A stretch of 64,000 nt of DNA from Lachnospiraceae bacterium (GCA_015056765.1 SVFQ01000003.1:90433-154432), one strand, 5' to 3'. Counted from the stretch's first letter, positions 25,844-36,184 are shown. Program-made: numbers and translations. The notes: generated from the letters alone by a model not told the origin.

Positions 25844-28222
25844 ATGATTTATAACTTTATATTGAAAAACCAAATGGACATTATGCTGGGCTTGTGCGCT
25901 GTTTCCATCATGATGGTCATCATGCTTCTTCTGACAAGATTCATGGCACCCAAGAGAAAGCGAATCCTGCTTATGGTGGAAGTCGTGGCGGCACTTTTAC
26001 TTGCTTCTGATCGAGCTGCTTACCTGTATCGCGGAGACGTGAGCCAAAAAGGGTACTTCATGGTGAGATTCTCGAATTTCATGGTGTTCTTTTTGACACC
26101 GGCAGTGGTGCTGGGGTTCAATAGTTATCTGACAGACCTTTTGGAAACAGAGGGCAAGTTAGAAAAGATTCCCAGGCGATTGACCATATCGGGACTAGCT
26201 GCTGTTATGGGGATGTTACTGGCGATTCTGGCTCACTTTACAGGCCTGTACTATACCTTTGATGCGCAGAATGTGTATCACAGGGGCCCGGGCTTTCTGA
26301 TTGCATATATCATACCGGTGGTTTTTCCACTGATTCAATTTACGGTCATTCAGCAATATCGGAAAACCTTTAGTAAACTGATTTATGTATCCTTGGTTCT
26401 GTTCATCTTCGTGCCAATTGCTATGGGAATTCTGCAGATTTTTGCCTATGGGATATCCATTGTGAATATGGCTATGGTGCTGGTATCCTTATCTTTGTAC
26501 TTTTTCTCTTACCTGGACATCAACGAAGTGGTAGAGAAAGCGCATGAGATGGAAGTGGAAGACTTGCACAAAGAACAGGACAGCATGAAAAGACTGTTCA
26601 ATCAGACGGCTACCGCCTTTGTTTCAGCAGTTGAGAAAAGGGATGTGTTTTCCGAAGGTCATGCTACCAGGGTGGCAGAACTAGCCAGACGTATCGCCAC
26701 AGCTGCCGGCAAAAGCGAAGAGGAAAGTGAAAAGGTATACTATGCGGCCTTGCTTCATGATGTAGGTATGATCGGCATCTCGGATGCGGTGATAGAAAAA
26801 GCGGAAGATTTAAATAGCGAGGAATACGAGGAAGTAAGACATAAGCCGGAACTAAGTGCACAAATCCTTTCGGCGATTGAAGAGTATCCTTATCTCAGTG
26901 AAGGGGCTAAGTACTCCTGTGAAAGATACGATGGAAAAGGATATCCTAATGGCCTGAAAGGGGAAGAGATTCCGGAAATCTCTCGTATTATCACGGTGGC
27001 GGATGCCTATGATAACATGCATTCCAGAAAGAGGTTCAGGGATCCACTTTCCTATATCGTGATCCGAGAAGAATTTGTCAAAGAATCCGGCGGACAGTTC
27101 GATCCGAACTATGCAGAAATCATGCTGCAGATTATGGATGCAGAGCATTTGAAAAATGAAACACAGGAATACAGGCCACTGGAAACAGAGCTTTCCTGCA
27201 AAGAGTACAGAGAGCATGTGTCTTCCGGCATTCCGATAGAAGAAGAGGAGACGCGAATCACCTTTGACTATCGGGAAGATAAGGAGAATAAAGAAGAATT
27301 CTCAGCACCATCGTTAATCCTGTTTGATGCATATGATAGACAGACTCATGTGAATATCAAATCCATTGAGGCTTACCGGTATCAGGAATATGGAGAGGTT
27401 TGGTTTGATGGAAAGTATATTTCCACCAGTGCCAGAGATATGGAACTGGAGGAACTGGAAAAAGAAAAAAGAGGTCGTAAGATAAAATTTTCCGGAGGAA
27501 GTTATGAAATTACTACCGGAAGGTTTGAGGATCATTTTTTCGTCAGGATGATCAGCCCTAATCGAAGTCAGGAACTGGTTGTGGCGCTGCCCAATATCTC
27601 CAAATCAGCATACATTGGACTTACCTGCGAGCATGGTACCTTGTCGAATATCCGGACAGAAAAGACCGGAAGGGTGATGGAAGACGGAGATATCAAAAGA
27701 TTGGTGGGGGAAATCAGTTATACCAATAGACTGGAATCAGACTTGCCAAATCTCCAAATCGATAAAACCAGGTCAGCCGCCACTGTAGGGCTTTTGCTGA
27801 GAGACTATATGAGGATTGATTTCCATACCATGAGCCTTCCTACAGCGAATCTGGTTTGGCACTGTGCGTATATTCTGATTTTTAATTCTGAGGATGGCAT
27901 GGTGTTTGGGAAGAATTACAAAGAGTATGCTATGATAAAGATAAACGGGGAAGTTTCGCAGGATGAAGGCACTGCAGAAAATGACTTCGAGATGAAAAAG
28001 GAAAGTTCTTTCCAGGGCTTCAATGCATGGAAAGAAGCCAATAAAGAAGGCATCGAATGTACTGTCGAGCTGGTTCGCAAGGGCAATACGGTTCGATTGA
28101 AAACAGAGAATTTAGGTGTGTTTATTCAAAACACCACCACCATCAAAGAAGGTGATGGGAAAGTGTATGTAGCCCTGACGGGAGATCAGGTTGCATTAAC
28201 AGACATTAGAGTAAGAAGCTAA
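25844..28222 (+). CDS. 7TM - degenerate HD-GYP - tandem beta-rich C-terminal domain protein (paralogue of 13631-16024)
   Basis: Shared AYLYRGDVS, FTG.YYTFDAQN.YHRGP and C-terminal NLVWHCAYI/VYVALTGDQVALTDIRV; HD-GYP residues substituted (HDVGM, YSCERYDGKGYP). Confidence 0.85.
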   Translation: MIYNFILKNQMDIMLGLCAVSIMMVIMLLLTRFMAPKRKRILLMVEVVAALLLASDRAAYLYRGDVSQKGYFMVRFSNFMVFFLTPAVVLGFNSYLTDLLETEGKLEKIPRRLTISGLAAVMGMLLAILAHFTGLYYTFDAQNVYHRGPGFLIAYIIPVVFPLIQFTVIQQYRKTFSKLIYVSLVLFIFVPIAMGILQIFAYGISIVNMAMVLVSLSLYFFSYLDINEVVEKAHEMEVEDLHKEQDSMKRLFNQTATAFVSAVEKRDVFSEGHATRVAELARRIATAAGKSEEESEKVYYAALLHDVGMIGISDAVIEKAEDLNSEEYEEVRHKPELSAQILSAIEEYPYLSEGAKYSCERYDGKGYPNGLKGEEIPEISRIITVADAYDNMHSRKRFRDPLSYIVIREEFVKESGGQFDPNYAEIMLQIMDAEHLKNETQEYRPLETELSCKEYREHVSSGIPIEEEETRITFDYREDKENKEEFSAPSLILFDAYDRQTHVNIKSIEAYRYQEYGEVWFDGKYISTSARDMELEELEKEKRGRKIKFSGGSYEITTGRFEDHFFVRMISPNRSQELVVALPNISKSAYIGLTCEHGTLSNIRTEKTGRVMEDGDIKRLVGEISYTNRLESDLPNLQIDKTRSAATVGLLLRDYMRIDFHTMSLPTANLVWHCAYILIFNSEDGMVFGKNYKEYAMIKINGEVSQDEGTAENDFEMKKESSFQGFNAWKEANKEGIECTVELVRKGNTVRLKTENLGVFIQNTTTIKEGDGKVYVALTGDQVALTDIRVRS

Positions 28223-28236
28223 GAGAGGGATAAGAC

Positions 28237-29718
28237 ATGAATGAAAAAGCAAGAGTCAACAAAGTAATGATTACCTGTTATACCACCATGGTGGTGATTT
28301 TAGCACTGGCATATTTGCTGGAGCTTGCAAAGGGTGCAAAGACAGTAGGGTACATCGTGATTTTCTTATTACTGGATTTGGTACCGTGGGGATTTACATT
28401 CTTTCTATATAAGAAAGATGCTACATTAGAACTTGTACAAAAGGGCAGTGCTTACGGCTTTTGCCTGCTGTATATTTTCGCATTATTGACCAGTGATTCA
28501 CAGCTTAGCTTTATCTATGCATTTGTGCTTTTGACGGCAATGATTGTAACCAATAATTTCCCCCTTATGAGAAATTATGCCATTGCGGTTGTACTTGCCA
28601 ATATCGTAGCGGTAGCCATGGCGTTTTTGACTAATCCGGAAAAGGCAAAAGCCAATATGGCTTCCTATGAGATTCAGATTATCGCCACGATTTTAATGTC
28701 GATTTTTGCACTGGTAGGTATCAATACATCCAGCAGAATCAATGCAGAGAAGTTGGAAGAATCTGAGCGAAATGCAAAGAGCGAAGAAGAACTGCTTAGA
28801 ACAACCTATAGCGTTGTGAATAACGTAACGGAAAGAGCTACAGAAGTAGGTAGTAATGTAGACCTGCTTTCTGCTTCTGCAAAAGATACTGTAGAATCTA
28901 TGCACCGGGTGAGCAGTGGAGCGCAGCAGACTGCGGATGCGTTAGAGCAGCAGATGACTATGACAGGAGAAATCCAGGGTATTATCAAAGAGGCGAATGA
29001 TTTATCCGATGAAATCAAAGAGCTTTCTGAGAACGCTGCTTCTCATGTAAAGGTGGGCATGAAGAATGTGGAGGAATTACATTCCAGTTCCGAGCAGTCC
29101 AAAGAAAGCAGTGAAAATGTAACCAATGAAATGGATGTGCTGACTGCGAAAACAGAGGATGCCATTAAAATTACCAGTATCATCAATGGCATCGCAAAAC
29201 AGACCAGCCTCCTAGCACTGAATGCTTCCATCGAAGCAGCAAGAGCAGGAGAAGCCGGCAGAGGATTTGCGGTTGTTGCTACTGAAATCAATAATTTGGC
29301 AAGCCAAACCCAGGGGGCTACAGCAGACATTGAAAAAATTATCGATGAACTGAAAGCGGCTAGTGGCGCTGCCAGAACTGCAGTAGAGCAGCTTTCCGAG
29401 CAGGCTTCCAAACAGTCGACGCTGATCGAAGAGACCAAAGAGGGCTTTACCAGCATCAAAGACAGTGTGGAGACGGTAAATGAAAACGCCAAAACACAGG
29501 CTAGTAAGATGAAAGAACTAGAGAAGAGCAATCAGGCTATTGTGGAAAGTATCGATCACATTTCTGCGGTATCTCAGGAACTGACTGCCAATGCCCAGCA
29601 GACGGTGGAAGTATCCGATCAGAATGAAGAGATTTCTGAAGGCATCAAAGAGAGTATGAAGAAAGTTCTGAATATTCTGGATGCATTTAAAAAGAAATAT
29701 ATGGTAGATGCAGAATAG
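28237..29718 (+). CDS. methyl-accepting chemotaxis protein with multi-TM N-terminus
   Basis: [40 protein letters not shown] hairpin tip signature. Confidence 0.95.
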   Translation: MNEKARVNKVMITCYTTMVVILALAYLLELAKGAKTVGYIVIFLLLDLVPWGFTFFLYKKDATLELVQKGSAYGFCLLYIFALLTSDSQLSFIYAFVLLTAMIVTNNFPLMRNYAIAVVLANIVAVAMAFLTNPEKAKANMASYEIQIIATILMSIFALVGINTSSRINAEKLEESERNAKSEEELLRTTYSVVNNVTERATEVGSNVDLLSASAKDTVESMHRVSSGAQQTADALEQQMTMTGEIQGIIKEANDLSDEIKELSENAASHVKVGMKNVEELHSSSEQSKESSENVTNEMDVLTAKTEDAIKITSIINGIAKQTSLLALNASIEAARAGEAGRGFAVVATEINNLASQTQGATADIEKIIDELKAASGAARTAVEQLSEQASKQSTLIEETKEGFTSIKDSVETVNENAKTQASKMKELEKSNQAIVESIDHISAVSQELTANAQQTVEVSDQNEEISEGIKESMKKVLNILDAFKKKYMVDAE

Positions 29719-29737
29719 TACCCGGCAGACCGGAATG

Positions 29738-29766
29738 AAAAAGGGTGTTTACAGACGCCCTTTTTT
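29738..29766 (+). terminator. terminator of the signalling operon
   Basis: AAAGGGTGT-ttacag-ACGCCC followed by TTTTTT. Confidence 0.8.
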
Positions 29767-29774
29767 ATGTTAAA

Positions 29775-29872
29775 CTTACCGAGTATGATTTTGTTGCTGA
29801 TACTCAGCCTACGGACACTCCGACCGGGACTTAGTATACGGCGTATTTTAGAAGTATAGGAGGATTTTACAA
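29775..29872 (+). promoter_or_regulatory. structured 5' leader of rpsO
   Basis: GAGTAT...ATACTC stem, CGG-acact-CCG hairpin, TATAC...GTATA pairing next to AGGAGG. Confidence 0.45.
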
Positions 29873-30139
29873 ATGATTACAAAAGAGAAAAAAGCTGAAA
29901 TCATGAAAGAGTTTGCTAGAAGCGAAGGCGATACAGGTTCACCAGAAGTACAGGTTGCTGTATTAACTGAGAGAATCAAAGAGCTGACAGCACACTTACA
30001 GGAGCATCCAAAGGATCACCACTCCAGAAGAGGTCTTCTGATGATGGTTGGTCAGAGAAGAGGTCTTCTTGGTTACCTTAAGAAAAAAGATATCGAGAGA
30101 TACCGTGCTCTGATTGAGAAGCTTGGTCTTAGAAAATAA
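29873..30139 (+). CDS. rpsO: 30S ribosomal protein S15
   Basis: 88 aa; [45 protein letters not shown]. Confidence 0.98.
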   Translation: MITKEKKAEIMKEFARSEGDTGSPEVQVAVLTERIKELTAHLQEHPKDHHSRRGLLMMVGQRRGLLGYLKKKDIERYRALIEKLGLRK

Positions 30140-30149
30140 TTTCAAAGAA

Positions 30150-30183
30150 GAAGCGGAAGCGAATCATTCGTTTCCGCTTTTTG
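30150..30183 (+). terminator. rpsO/pnp intercistronic terminator
   Basis: AAGCGGAAGCGAAT-c-ATTCGTTTCCGCTTTTT. Confidence 0.8.
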
Positions 30184-30283
30184 AAGTATTAAGAATACCA
30201 ATTTTTCATCAGATTGGTAAGTGTATGGCGATGGCAGTCTTATCGTGGGATTGCAGGAAGAACATCGCAGAAGGAGAAAAAAT

Positions 30284-32377
30284 ATGTATAAAACTTATTC
30301 CATGGAACTTGCTGGTAGAACTCTGAAAGTTGAAATCGGCAAAGTCGGCAAACAGGCTAATGGTTGCGCATTTATGAGCTACGGTGATACCACTGTGCTT
30401 TCTACCGCAACTGCAAGTGATGCACCAAGAGATGGCATCGACTTTTTCCCTTGTAGCGTAGAGTACGAGGAGAAATTCTATTCCGTAGGCAAAATGCCAG
30501 GCGGTTTCAACAAAAGAGAGGGTAAAGCATCCGAGAACGCTATTCTGACAAGCCGTGTAATCGACCGTCCTATGCGTCCTCTGTTCCCAAAGGATTATCG
30601 CAACGATGTAACTTTGAATAACATGGTTATGTCTGTAGATCCAGAATGCAGACCTGAATTAGTAGCTATGCTGGGTACAGCCATCGCTACCACCATTTCT
30701 GATATTCCTTTCGATGGTCCTGTATCTATGACCCAGATTGGTATGATGGATGGACAGTTCATCATTAACCCAAGCCAGGAGCAGTGGGATAAGGGTGATT
30801 TACAGATGACAGTAGCTTCCACAGAGAAGAAAGTCATCATGATTGAAGCAGGTGCAAATGAGATTCCTGAAGATAAAATCATCGAAGCAATCTACACGGC
30901 TGATGGTGTAAATAAGCAGGTTATCGAATTCATCAAAGGCATCGTAGCTGAAGTCGGCAAACCAAAACATGATTATGTATCCTGCGCTATTCCGGAGCAG
31001 ATGTTTGAGGATATCAAGAAAATCGTTCCTCCTGCTGAAATGGAAGAAGCAGTATTCTCTGATGACAAACAGACCAGAGAAGCAAATGTAAAAGCTGTAA
31101 CAGAGAAACTTGCAGAGGCATTTGCAGATAACGAAGACTACTTAGCAGTACTTGGCGAAGCTGTATATCAGTATCAGAAGAAGACTGTACGTAAGATGAT
31201 TCTGAAAGATCACAAGCGTCCAGACGGTCGTGCAATCGACCAGATTCGTCCTCTGTCTGCAGAAGTAGATCTGATTCCTAGAGTACATGGTTCCGCTATG
31301 TTTACTCGTGGACAAACACAGATTTGTGATGTTGTTACACTGGCACCACTTTCTGAAGCACAGAAAATCGATGGACTTGATCCAAACGTAACAGAGAAGA
31401 GATACATCCACCACTATAACTTCCCTGCATATTCTGTAGGTGAGACAAAAGTTAGCCGTGGTCCTGGACGTAGAGAAATCGGTCATGGTGCACTTGCTGA
31501 AAGAGCATTGAAACCAGTGATTCCTTCTGCAACTGATTTCCCATATGCAATCCGTGCCGTATCCGAGACCTTCGAGTCTAACGGATCCACTTCTATGGCT
31601 TCCACTTGCGCAAGCTGTATGGCACTGATGGCTGCCGGTGTTCCGATTAAGAGAATGGTAGCCGGTATCTCTTGTGGTCTGGTTACAGGTGATACAGATG
31701 ACGATTTCTTAGTACTGACTGATATCCAGGGTCTCGAAGATTTCTTCGGTGATATGGACTTCAAGGTAACCGGTACTACAGAAGGTATCACAGCAATCCA
31801 GATGGATATCAAGATCCACGGACTTACCCGTCCAATCGTAGAAGAAGCAATCAGAAGAGCTAGAGAAGCAAGACTTTTCATCATGGATACTTGTATGAAA
31901 CCTGCTATTTCTGCTCCAAGACCTACTGTAAATGAGTACGCACCAAAGATTATCACAATCCAGATCGATCCTGACAGAATTGGTGATGTAGTAGGACAGA
32001 AGGGCAAGACAATCAACGAAATCATCGCTCGTACAGGCGTTAAGATTGATATCACAGATGACGGTATGGTTAGCGTATGTGGTATTGATAAAGAGAAGAT
32101 GGATCAGGCAATCGAGATGATCAAGATCATCACTACCGATTTTGAAGCCGGTCAGATCTTCAAGGGTACAGTAGTATCCATCAAAGAGTTCGGTGCTTTC
32201 ATCGAGTTCGCACCTGGCAAAGAAGGTATGGTTCATATCTCCAAGATTGCCAATGAGAGAATCAACCATGTAGAAGATGTACTGACACTTGGCGACAAGG
32301 TAACAGTTGTTTGCCTTGGCAAAGACAAGATGGGACGTATCTCCTTCTCCATGAAAGACGTAGCACAGAACGCATAA
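30284..32377 (+). CDS. pnp: polyribonucleotide nucleotidyltransferase (PNPase)
   Basis: Two RNase PH domains, KH (GRIGDVVGQKGKTINEI-like) and S1 (GTVVSIKEFGAFIEFAPGKEGMVHISKI); start MYKTYSM with SD AAGGAG. Confidence 0.97.
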   Translation: MYKTYSMELAGRTLKVEIGKVGKQANGCAFMSYGDTTVLSTATASDAPRDGIDFFPCSVEYEEKFYSVGKMPGGFNKREGKASENAILTSRVIDRPMRPLFPKDYRNDVTLNNMVMSVDPECRPELVAMLGTAIATTISDIPFDGPVSMTQIGMMDGQFIINPSQEQWDKGDLQMTVASTEKKVIMIEAGANEIPEDKIIEAIYTADGVNKQVIEFIKGIVAEVGKPKHDYVSCAIPEQMFEDIKKIVPPAEMEEAVFSDDKQTREANVKAVTEKLAEAFADNEDYLAVLGEAVYQYQKKTVRKMILKDHKRPDGRAIDQIRPLSAEVDLIPRVHGSAMFTRGQTQICDVVTLAPLSEAQKIDGLDPNVTEKRYIHHYNFPAYSVGETKVSRGPGRREIGHGALAERALKPVIPSATDFPYAIRAVSETFESNGSTSMASTCASCMALMAAGVPIKRMVAGISCGLVTGDTDDDFLVLTDIQGLEDFFGDMDFKVTGTTEGITAIQMDIKIHGLTRPIVEEAIRRAREARLFIMDTCMKPAISAPRPTVNEYAPKIITIQIDPDRIGDVVGQKGKTINEIIARTGVKIDITDDGMVSVCGIDKEKMDQAIEMIKIITTDFEAGQIFKGTVVSIKEFGAFIEFAPGKEGMVHISKIANERINHVEDVLTLGDKVTVVCLGKDKMGRISFSMKDVAQNA

Positions 32378-32431
32378 TTACAAGCCCAGGTGGCAACACC
32401 TGGGCATAACTATGTAAGAAAGGTTATTACA

Positions 32432-34039
32432 GTGGCTAATTTAACACAGGAAATCAATAGAAGAAGAACCTTTGCGATTATTTCTCACCCGGATGCCGGT
32501 AAAACCACTCTGACTGAGAAATTTTTGCTTTACGGAGGTGCTATTAATTTAGCCGGTTCCGTAAAGGGAAAAGCCACCGCCAGACACGCAGTATCTGACT
32601 GGATGGAAATCGAAAAGGAAAGAGGTATTTCCGTTACTTCTTCTGTTTTACAGTTTGAATATGATGGTTATTGCATCAACATTCTGGACACACCGGGACA
32701 TCAGGACTTCTCTGAAGATACCTATCGTACTTTGATGGCAGCTGACTCTGCAGTCATGGTAATCGACGGTTCCAAGGGTGTGGAGCCACAGACCAGAAAG
32801 CTTTTCAAGGTCTGTGCCATGAGACATATTCCGATTTTCACTTTTATTAATAAAATGGATCGTGATGCAAAAGATACCTTTGATTTATTGGATGAAGTAG
32901 AGAAGGAACTTGGTATCGCTACCTGTCCTATGAACTGGCCAATCGGTTCCGGTAAAGGATTCAAGGGTGTCTATGACCGCGAGAAGAAACAGGTGCTGAC
33001 TTTCTCCGATACGGAAAAGGGTACCAAAGAAGGTCATACAGAAGTTATCGATGTGAATGATGCTGATAAATTAGTATCTTTTATTGGTGCTGAAGCACAG
33101 GATAAATTAAACGAAGAACTGGAGCTTTTAGAAGGGGCCGGTGCAGAGTATGATTTGGATATGGTCAGAGCAGGTGAGCTGACTCCGGTATTCTTTGGTT
33201 CTGCACTGACCAACTTTGGTGTAGAAGTATTCTTACAGCACTTTTTAAAGATGGCTATGAATCCTAGCGGACGTAAGACCGCAAGCGGTGAGGTGGTGGA
33301 TCCTACTACCAATGATTTCTCCGCTTTTGTTTTTAAGATTCAGGCTAATATGAATAAAGCACACCGCGACCGTATCGCATTTATGCGTATCTGCTCCGGT
33401 AAGTATGATGCTACCATGAACGTAAAGCATGTACAGTCCGGCCGTGAAATGAGACTTTCTCAGCCACAGCAGATTATGGCAGATGAGCGTAAGATTCTGA
33501 CGGAAGCTTATGCAGGTGATATCATCGGTGTATTTGATCCGGGTATCTTCTCTATCGGTGACACCATTTGTGCACCAAAGGAAAACGTGCGTTATGAAGG
33601 TATTCCTACTTTTGCACCGGAGCATTTTGCCAGAGTGCGTCAGATGGATACCATGAAGAGAAAGCAGTTCGTGAAAGGTATCACCCAGATTGCCCAGGAA
33701 GGTGCTATCCAGATTTTCCAGGAGTTTAACACAGGTCTTGAGGAAATCATCGTAGGTGTAGTAGGTGTCCTGCAGTTCGAAGTATTGGAATATCGTCTGA
33801 AAAACGAATATAATGTAGAAATAAAGCTGGAAAAATTACCGTATGAATATATCCGTTGGATTGAAAACGATACGGAGATTGATTTGGCAAGACTTCAGGG
33901 TACTTCTGATATGAAGAAGATCAAAGACCTGAAGGATAGACCTTTGCTTTTATTCATCAATGAGTGGAGCATTGGTATGACACTGGATCGTAACAAAGAT
34001 TTGAAACTATCTGAGTTCGGTCGCAATGATGATATTTAA
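32432..34039 (+). CDS. prfC: peptide chain release factor 3
   Basis: FAIISHPDAGKTTLTEKFLLYGGAI, SDWMEIEKERGISVTSSV, NILDTPGHQDFSEDTYRTL; GTG start preferred over the ORF-track start at 32390, which lies in a hairpin. Confidence 0.94.
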   Translation: MANLTQEINRRRTFAIISHPDAGKTTLTEKFLLYGGAINLAGSVKGKATARHAVSDWMEIEKERGISVTSSVLQFEYDGYCINILDTPGHQDFSEDTYRTLMAADSAVMVIDGSKGVEPQTRKLFKVCAMRHIPIFTFINKMDRDAKDTFDLLDEVEKELGIATCPMNWPIGSGKGFKGVYDREKKQVLTFSDTEKGTKEGHTEVIDVNDADKLVSFIGAEAQDKLNEELELLEGAGAEYDLDMVRAGELTPVFFGSALTNFGVEVFLQHFLKMAMNPSGRKTASGEVVDPTTNDFSAFVFKIQANMNKAHRDRIAFMRICSGKYDATMNVKHVQSGREMRLSQPQQIMADERKILTEAYAGDIIGVFDPGIFSIGDTICAPKENVRYEGIPTFAPEHFARVRQMDTMKRKQFVKGITQIAQEGAIQIFQEFNTGLEEIIVGVVGVLQFEVLEYRLKNEYNVEIKLEKLPYEYIRWIENDTEIDLARLQGTSDMKKIKDLKDRPLLLFINEWSIGMTLDRNKDLKLSEFGRNDDI

Positions 34040-34068
34040 TTTGCACAGGAAGTAGGAAAGGGAAAAGC

Positions 34069-35292
34069 ATGAGAAACGCATGGCTAAATAGAGGTATCGT
34101 GGCGGCGTTTGTCATGCTGCTTTCTTTTTCACAGGTTGGCTGTGAATTACCGGATACTCTGGATGGATATCGAGATATCATCGAGAGTGAGCTTTTTGTT
34201 ACCACAGAAGAAGCCTCTTTGCCTGAAGAAGAGCAGAGCGAGACAGCGGAGTCTACTGTACTATCCGGAAAAGAGATTATCGAAGGCAATGATAGTTTTA
34301 GCGAAGATGGGTATTACTACAGCCTTTTGAGTAGTGAAGAACAGACCGTTTATCAGGAAGTGGTGGAAGCAATTCAAAATAGATCTTCCAAGCAGGTTTC
34401 TACGCTTTCAGAGGACATTTTAAAAAAGACCTATCAGGCTTATTTAAACGATCATCCGGAAGTCTTTTATCTGCAAGGATATACCTTTACCAAACATATG
34501 GTGGGAGATAAACTGGACCATATGTCAGTGGAAGGAAAGTTTGCCTATACTGCGGAAGAGATAGCGGAAAAGCAGGCTCAGGTAGATGCGGTGGTAGATC
34601 AGTTCCTGCAAAGCGTGCCGGAACCTGCATCGGATTATGAGAAATCCAAGCTGGTGTATGAGTACCTGGTGAAAGAAACCACCTATCAGCAAGGTGTGTC
34701 CGATAATCAGAACTATCTGTCCGTCTTTTTGGAACACAAATCTGTGTGCAACGGCTATGCCAAGGCAGCCCAGTATATGTTCCACAAAATGGGAATCCCT
34801 TGCATCGTGGTAAACGGAGATGCCGGAGGAGATAAACACGCCTGGAATATGGTGGTGCTGGACGGCAGTTATTGTGAGTTCGATGCTACCTGGGGTGATA
34901 TGTCTTATCATGGAGAGGGCAAAGAGAATGCCCCTGAAATCAATTACAGTTATCTGAATCTTTCCAGCGAAATGATGGGCAAAACCCACGCGGTGGATGG
35001 CATGTTTCCGGTGCCAAAGGCAGAAAGTGATGATCACAGCTACTATCAGCAGGAGGGAAGATACTTTACCTCTTATGACAAGGAGCAGTTAAAGGCTGTA
35101 GCCCTGGATTCCGCAAAGGATGGTGTGATTCGCATACAAGCCCGGGACGAGGCTCTCTATCAGGAACTTTATCAAAGCTTAATCGAGGATCAGGACATTT
35201 TCGATTACCTGGAATATGCAGGACTTACAACAGACGGAAATCTATCTTTTGTGACGGAAGATGAACTATACACCCTAAGCTTTTGGAAATGA
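34069..35292 (+). CDS. transglutaminase-like domain lipoprotein
   Basis: Signal peptide with FSQVGC lipobox; transglutaminase core HKSVCNGYAKAAQYM ... DKHAWNMVVLDG ... EFDATWGD. Confidence 0.85.
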   Translation: MRNAWLNRGIVAAFVMLLSFSQVGCELPDTLDGYRDIIESELFVTTEEASLPEEEQSETAESTVLSGKEIIEGNDSFSEDGYYYSLLSSEEQTVYQEVVEAIQNRSSKQVSTLSEDILKKTYQAYLNDHPEVFYLQGYTFTKHMVGDKLDHMSVEGKFAYTAEEIAEKQAQVDAVVDQFLQSVPEPASDYEKSKLVYEYLVKETTYQQGVSDNQNYLSVFLEHKSVCNGYAKAAQYMFHKMGIPCIVVNGDAGGDKHAWNMVVLDGSYCEFDATWGDMSYHGEGKENAPEINYSYLNLSSEMMGKTHAVDGMFPVPKAESDDHSYYQQEGRYFTSYDKEQLKAVALDSAKDGVIRIQARDEALYQELYQSLIEDQDIFDYLEYAGLTTDGNLSFVTEDELYTLSFWK

Positions 35293-35300
35293 TAGAAGCG

Positions 35301-35330
35301 TTTACTTGCCTTAGTCTTTCGTGATATAAT
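35301..35330 (+). promoter_or_regulatory. sigma-A-like promoter upstream of the Asp23 gene
   Basis: TTTACT - 18 nt - TATAAT. Confidence 0.5.
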
Positions 35331-35363
35331 AGAGCGGAAATGAACGCAGAAAGAGGTATCAGT

Positions 35364-35741
35364 ATGGAAAAAGAAAACCTGAATCAAGCAATTGAAAATC
35401 AAGCTGAGAATAGCCTTGGCGTTGTGAAGATAGCTGACGATGTGGTAGCTATGATTGCAGTTCTTGCTGCATTAGAAGTAGATGGCATCGTATCCCCTGT
35501 TGGAAAGAAAACACAGGAATGGGTGAATAAATTTGGATATAACACCTTAGCCAAAGTAGCGAAGGTGAAAGTATATGGTAAAAAGGTGATGGTAGACATT
35601 GCCTTGACGGTAGAGTATGGGTTTAATATTCCTTCTACCTGCAGTCAGGTACAGACCAAAATCCAGACTGCAATTGAGAATATGACAGGATTAGAAGTGA
35701 CAGATGTGAATGTCCGTATTAATTCTGTACACGTGAATTAG
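35364..35741 (+). CDS. Asp23/Gls24 family envelope stress protein
   Basis: VVKIADDVVAMIAVLAALEVDGI ... VMVDIALTVEYGFNIP; SD GAAAGAGG upstream of this start. Confidence 0.92.
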   Translation: MEKENLNQAIENQAENSLGVVKIADDVVAMIAVLAALEVDGIVSPVGKKTQEWVNKFGYNTLAKVAKVKVYGKKVMVDIALTVEYGFNIPSTCSQVQTKIQTAIENMTGLEVTDVNVRINSVHVN

Positions 35742-35749
35742 GAGATCAC

Positions 35750-36184
35750 ATGGGAAGACGAGCAGTACGAGATCAATTATTTAAACTCTTATTTCGTGTA
35801 GAGTTTAATGAACCAGAAGATATGACAGAACAGGAAAGACTGTTCTTTGAACTTGCCAAAGCAGATAGAGGCGAAGAAGGCGTAAAGCACATCTCTAAAG
35901 CAGATGAGGAAGAAATCAAAGCAAAGTTTGATTTGATTTTAGAAAAGCTTTCCGGAATCGACGATATGATCAATGAAAAAACCACCGGATGGAAAACCAC
36001 TCGTATGGGTAAGGTGGATTTGACTATTTTACGTCTGGCAGTATTTGAGATTTGCTTTGACGATAGTGTACCTGATAATGTGGCGATTAACGAAGCCGTG
36101 GAACTGGCCAAGAAATATGGACAAGATGAATCCGCCGGATTTGTAAACGGTGTCCTGGCTAAGTTCGCCGGAAAAGAGTCCTAA
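35750..36184 (+). CDS. nusB: transcription antitermination factor NusB
   Basis: GRRAVRDQLFKLLFRVEF ... LRLAVFEICFDDSVPDNVAINEAVELAKKYGQDESAGFVNGVL. Confidence 0.96.
   Translation: MGRRAVRDQLFKLLFRVEFNEPEDMTEQERLFFELAKADRGEEGVKHISKADEEEIKAKFDLILEKLSGIDDMINEKTTGWKTTRMGKVDLTILRLAVFEICFDDSVPDNVAINEAVELAKKYGQDESAGFVNGVLAKFAGKES

Noticed and set aside
29043-29531. 162-aa minus-strand ORF
   Set aside because: Antisense to the repetitive coiled-coil coding region of the MCP; no SD, Ser/Ala/Leu-rich by codon mirror effect.
30114-30326. 70-aa plus-strand ORF spanning the rpsO-pnp junction
   Set aside because: Crosses the intercistronic terminator and the pnp start in another frame; no SD.
31483-32055. 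190-aa minus-strand ORF
   Set aside because: Fully inside pnp on the opposite strand; no recognisable domain, typical antisense open frame.
32384-32405. Terminator between pnp and prfC
   Set aside because: GCCCAGGTG-gcaa-CACCTGGGC is a perfect hairpin but has no following U tract; could be a processing or stability element, so not called a terminator.
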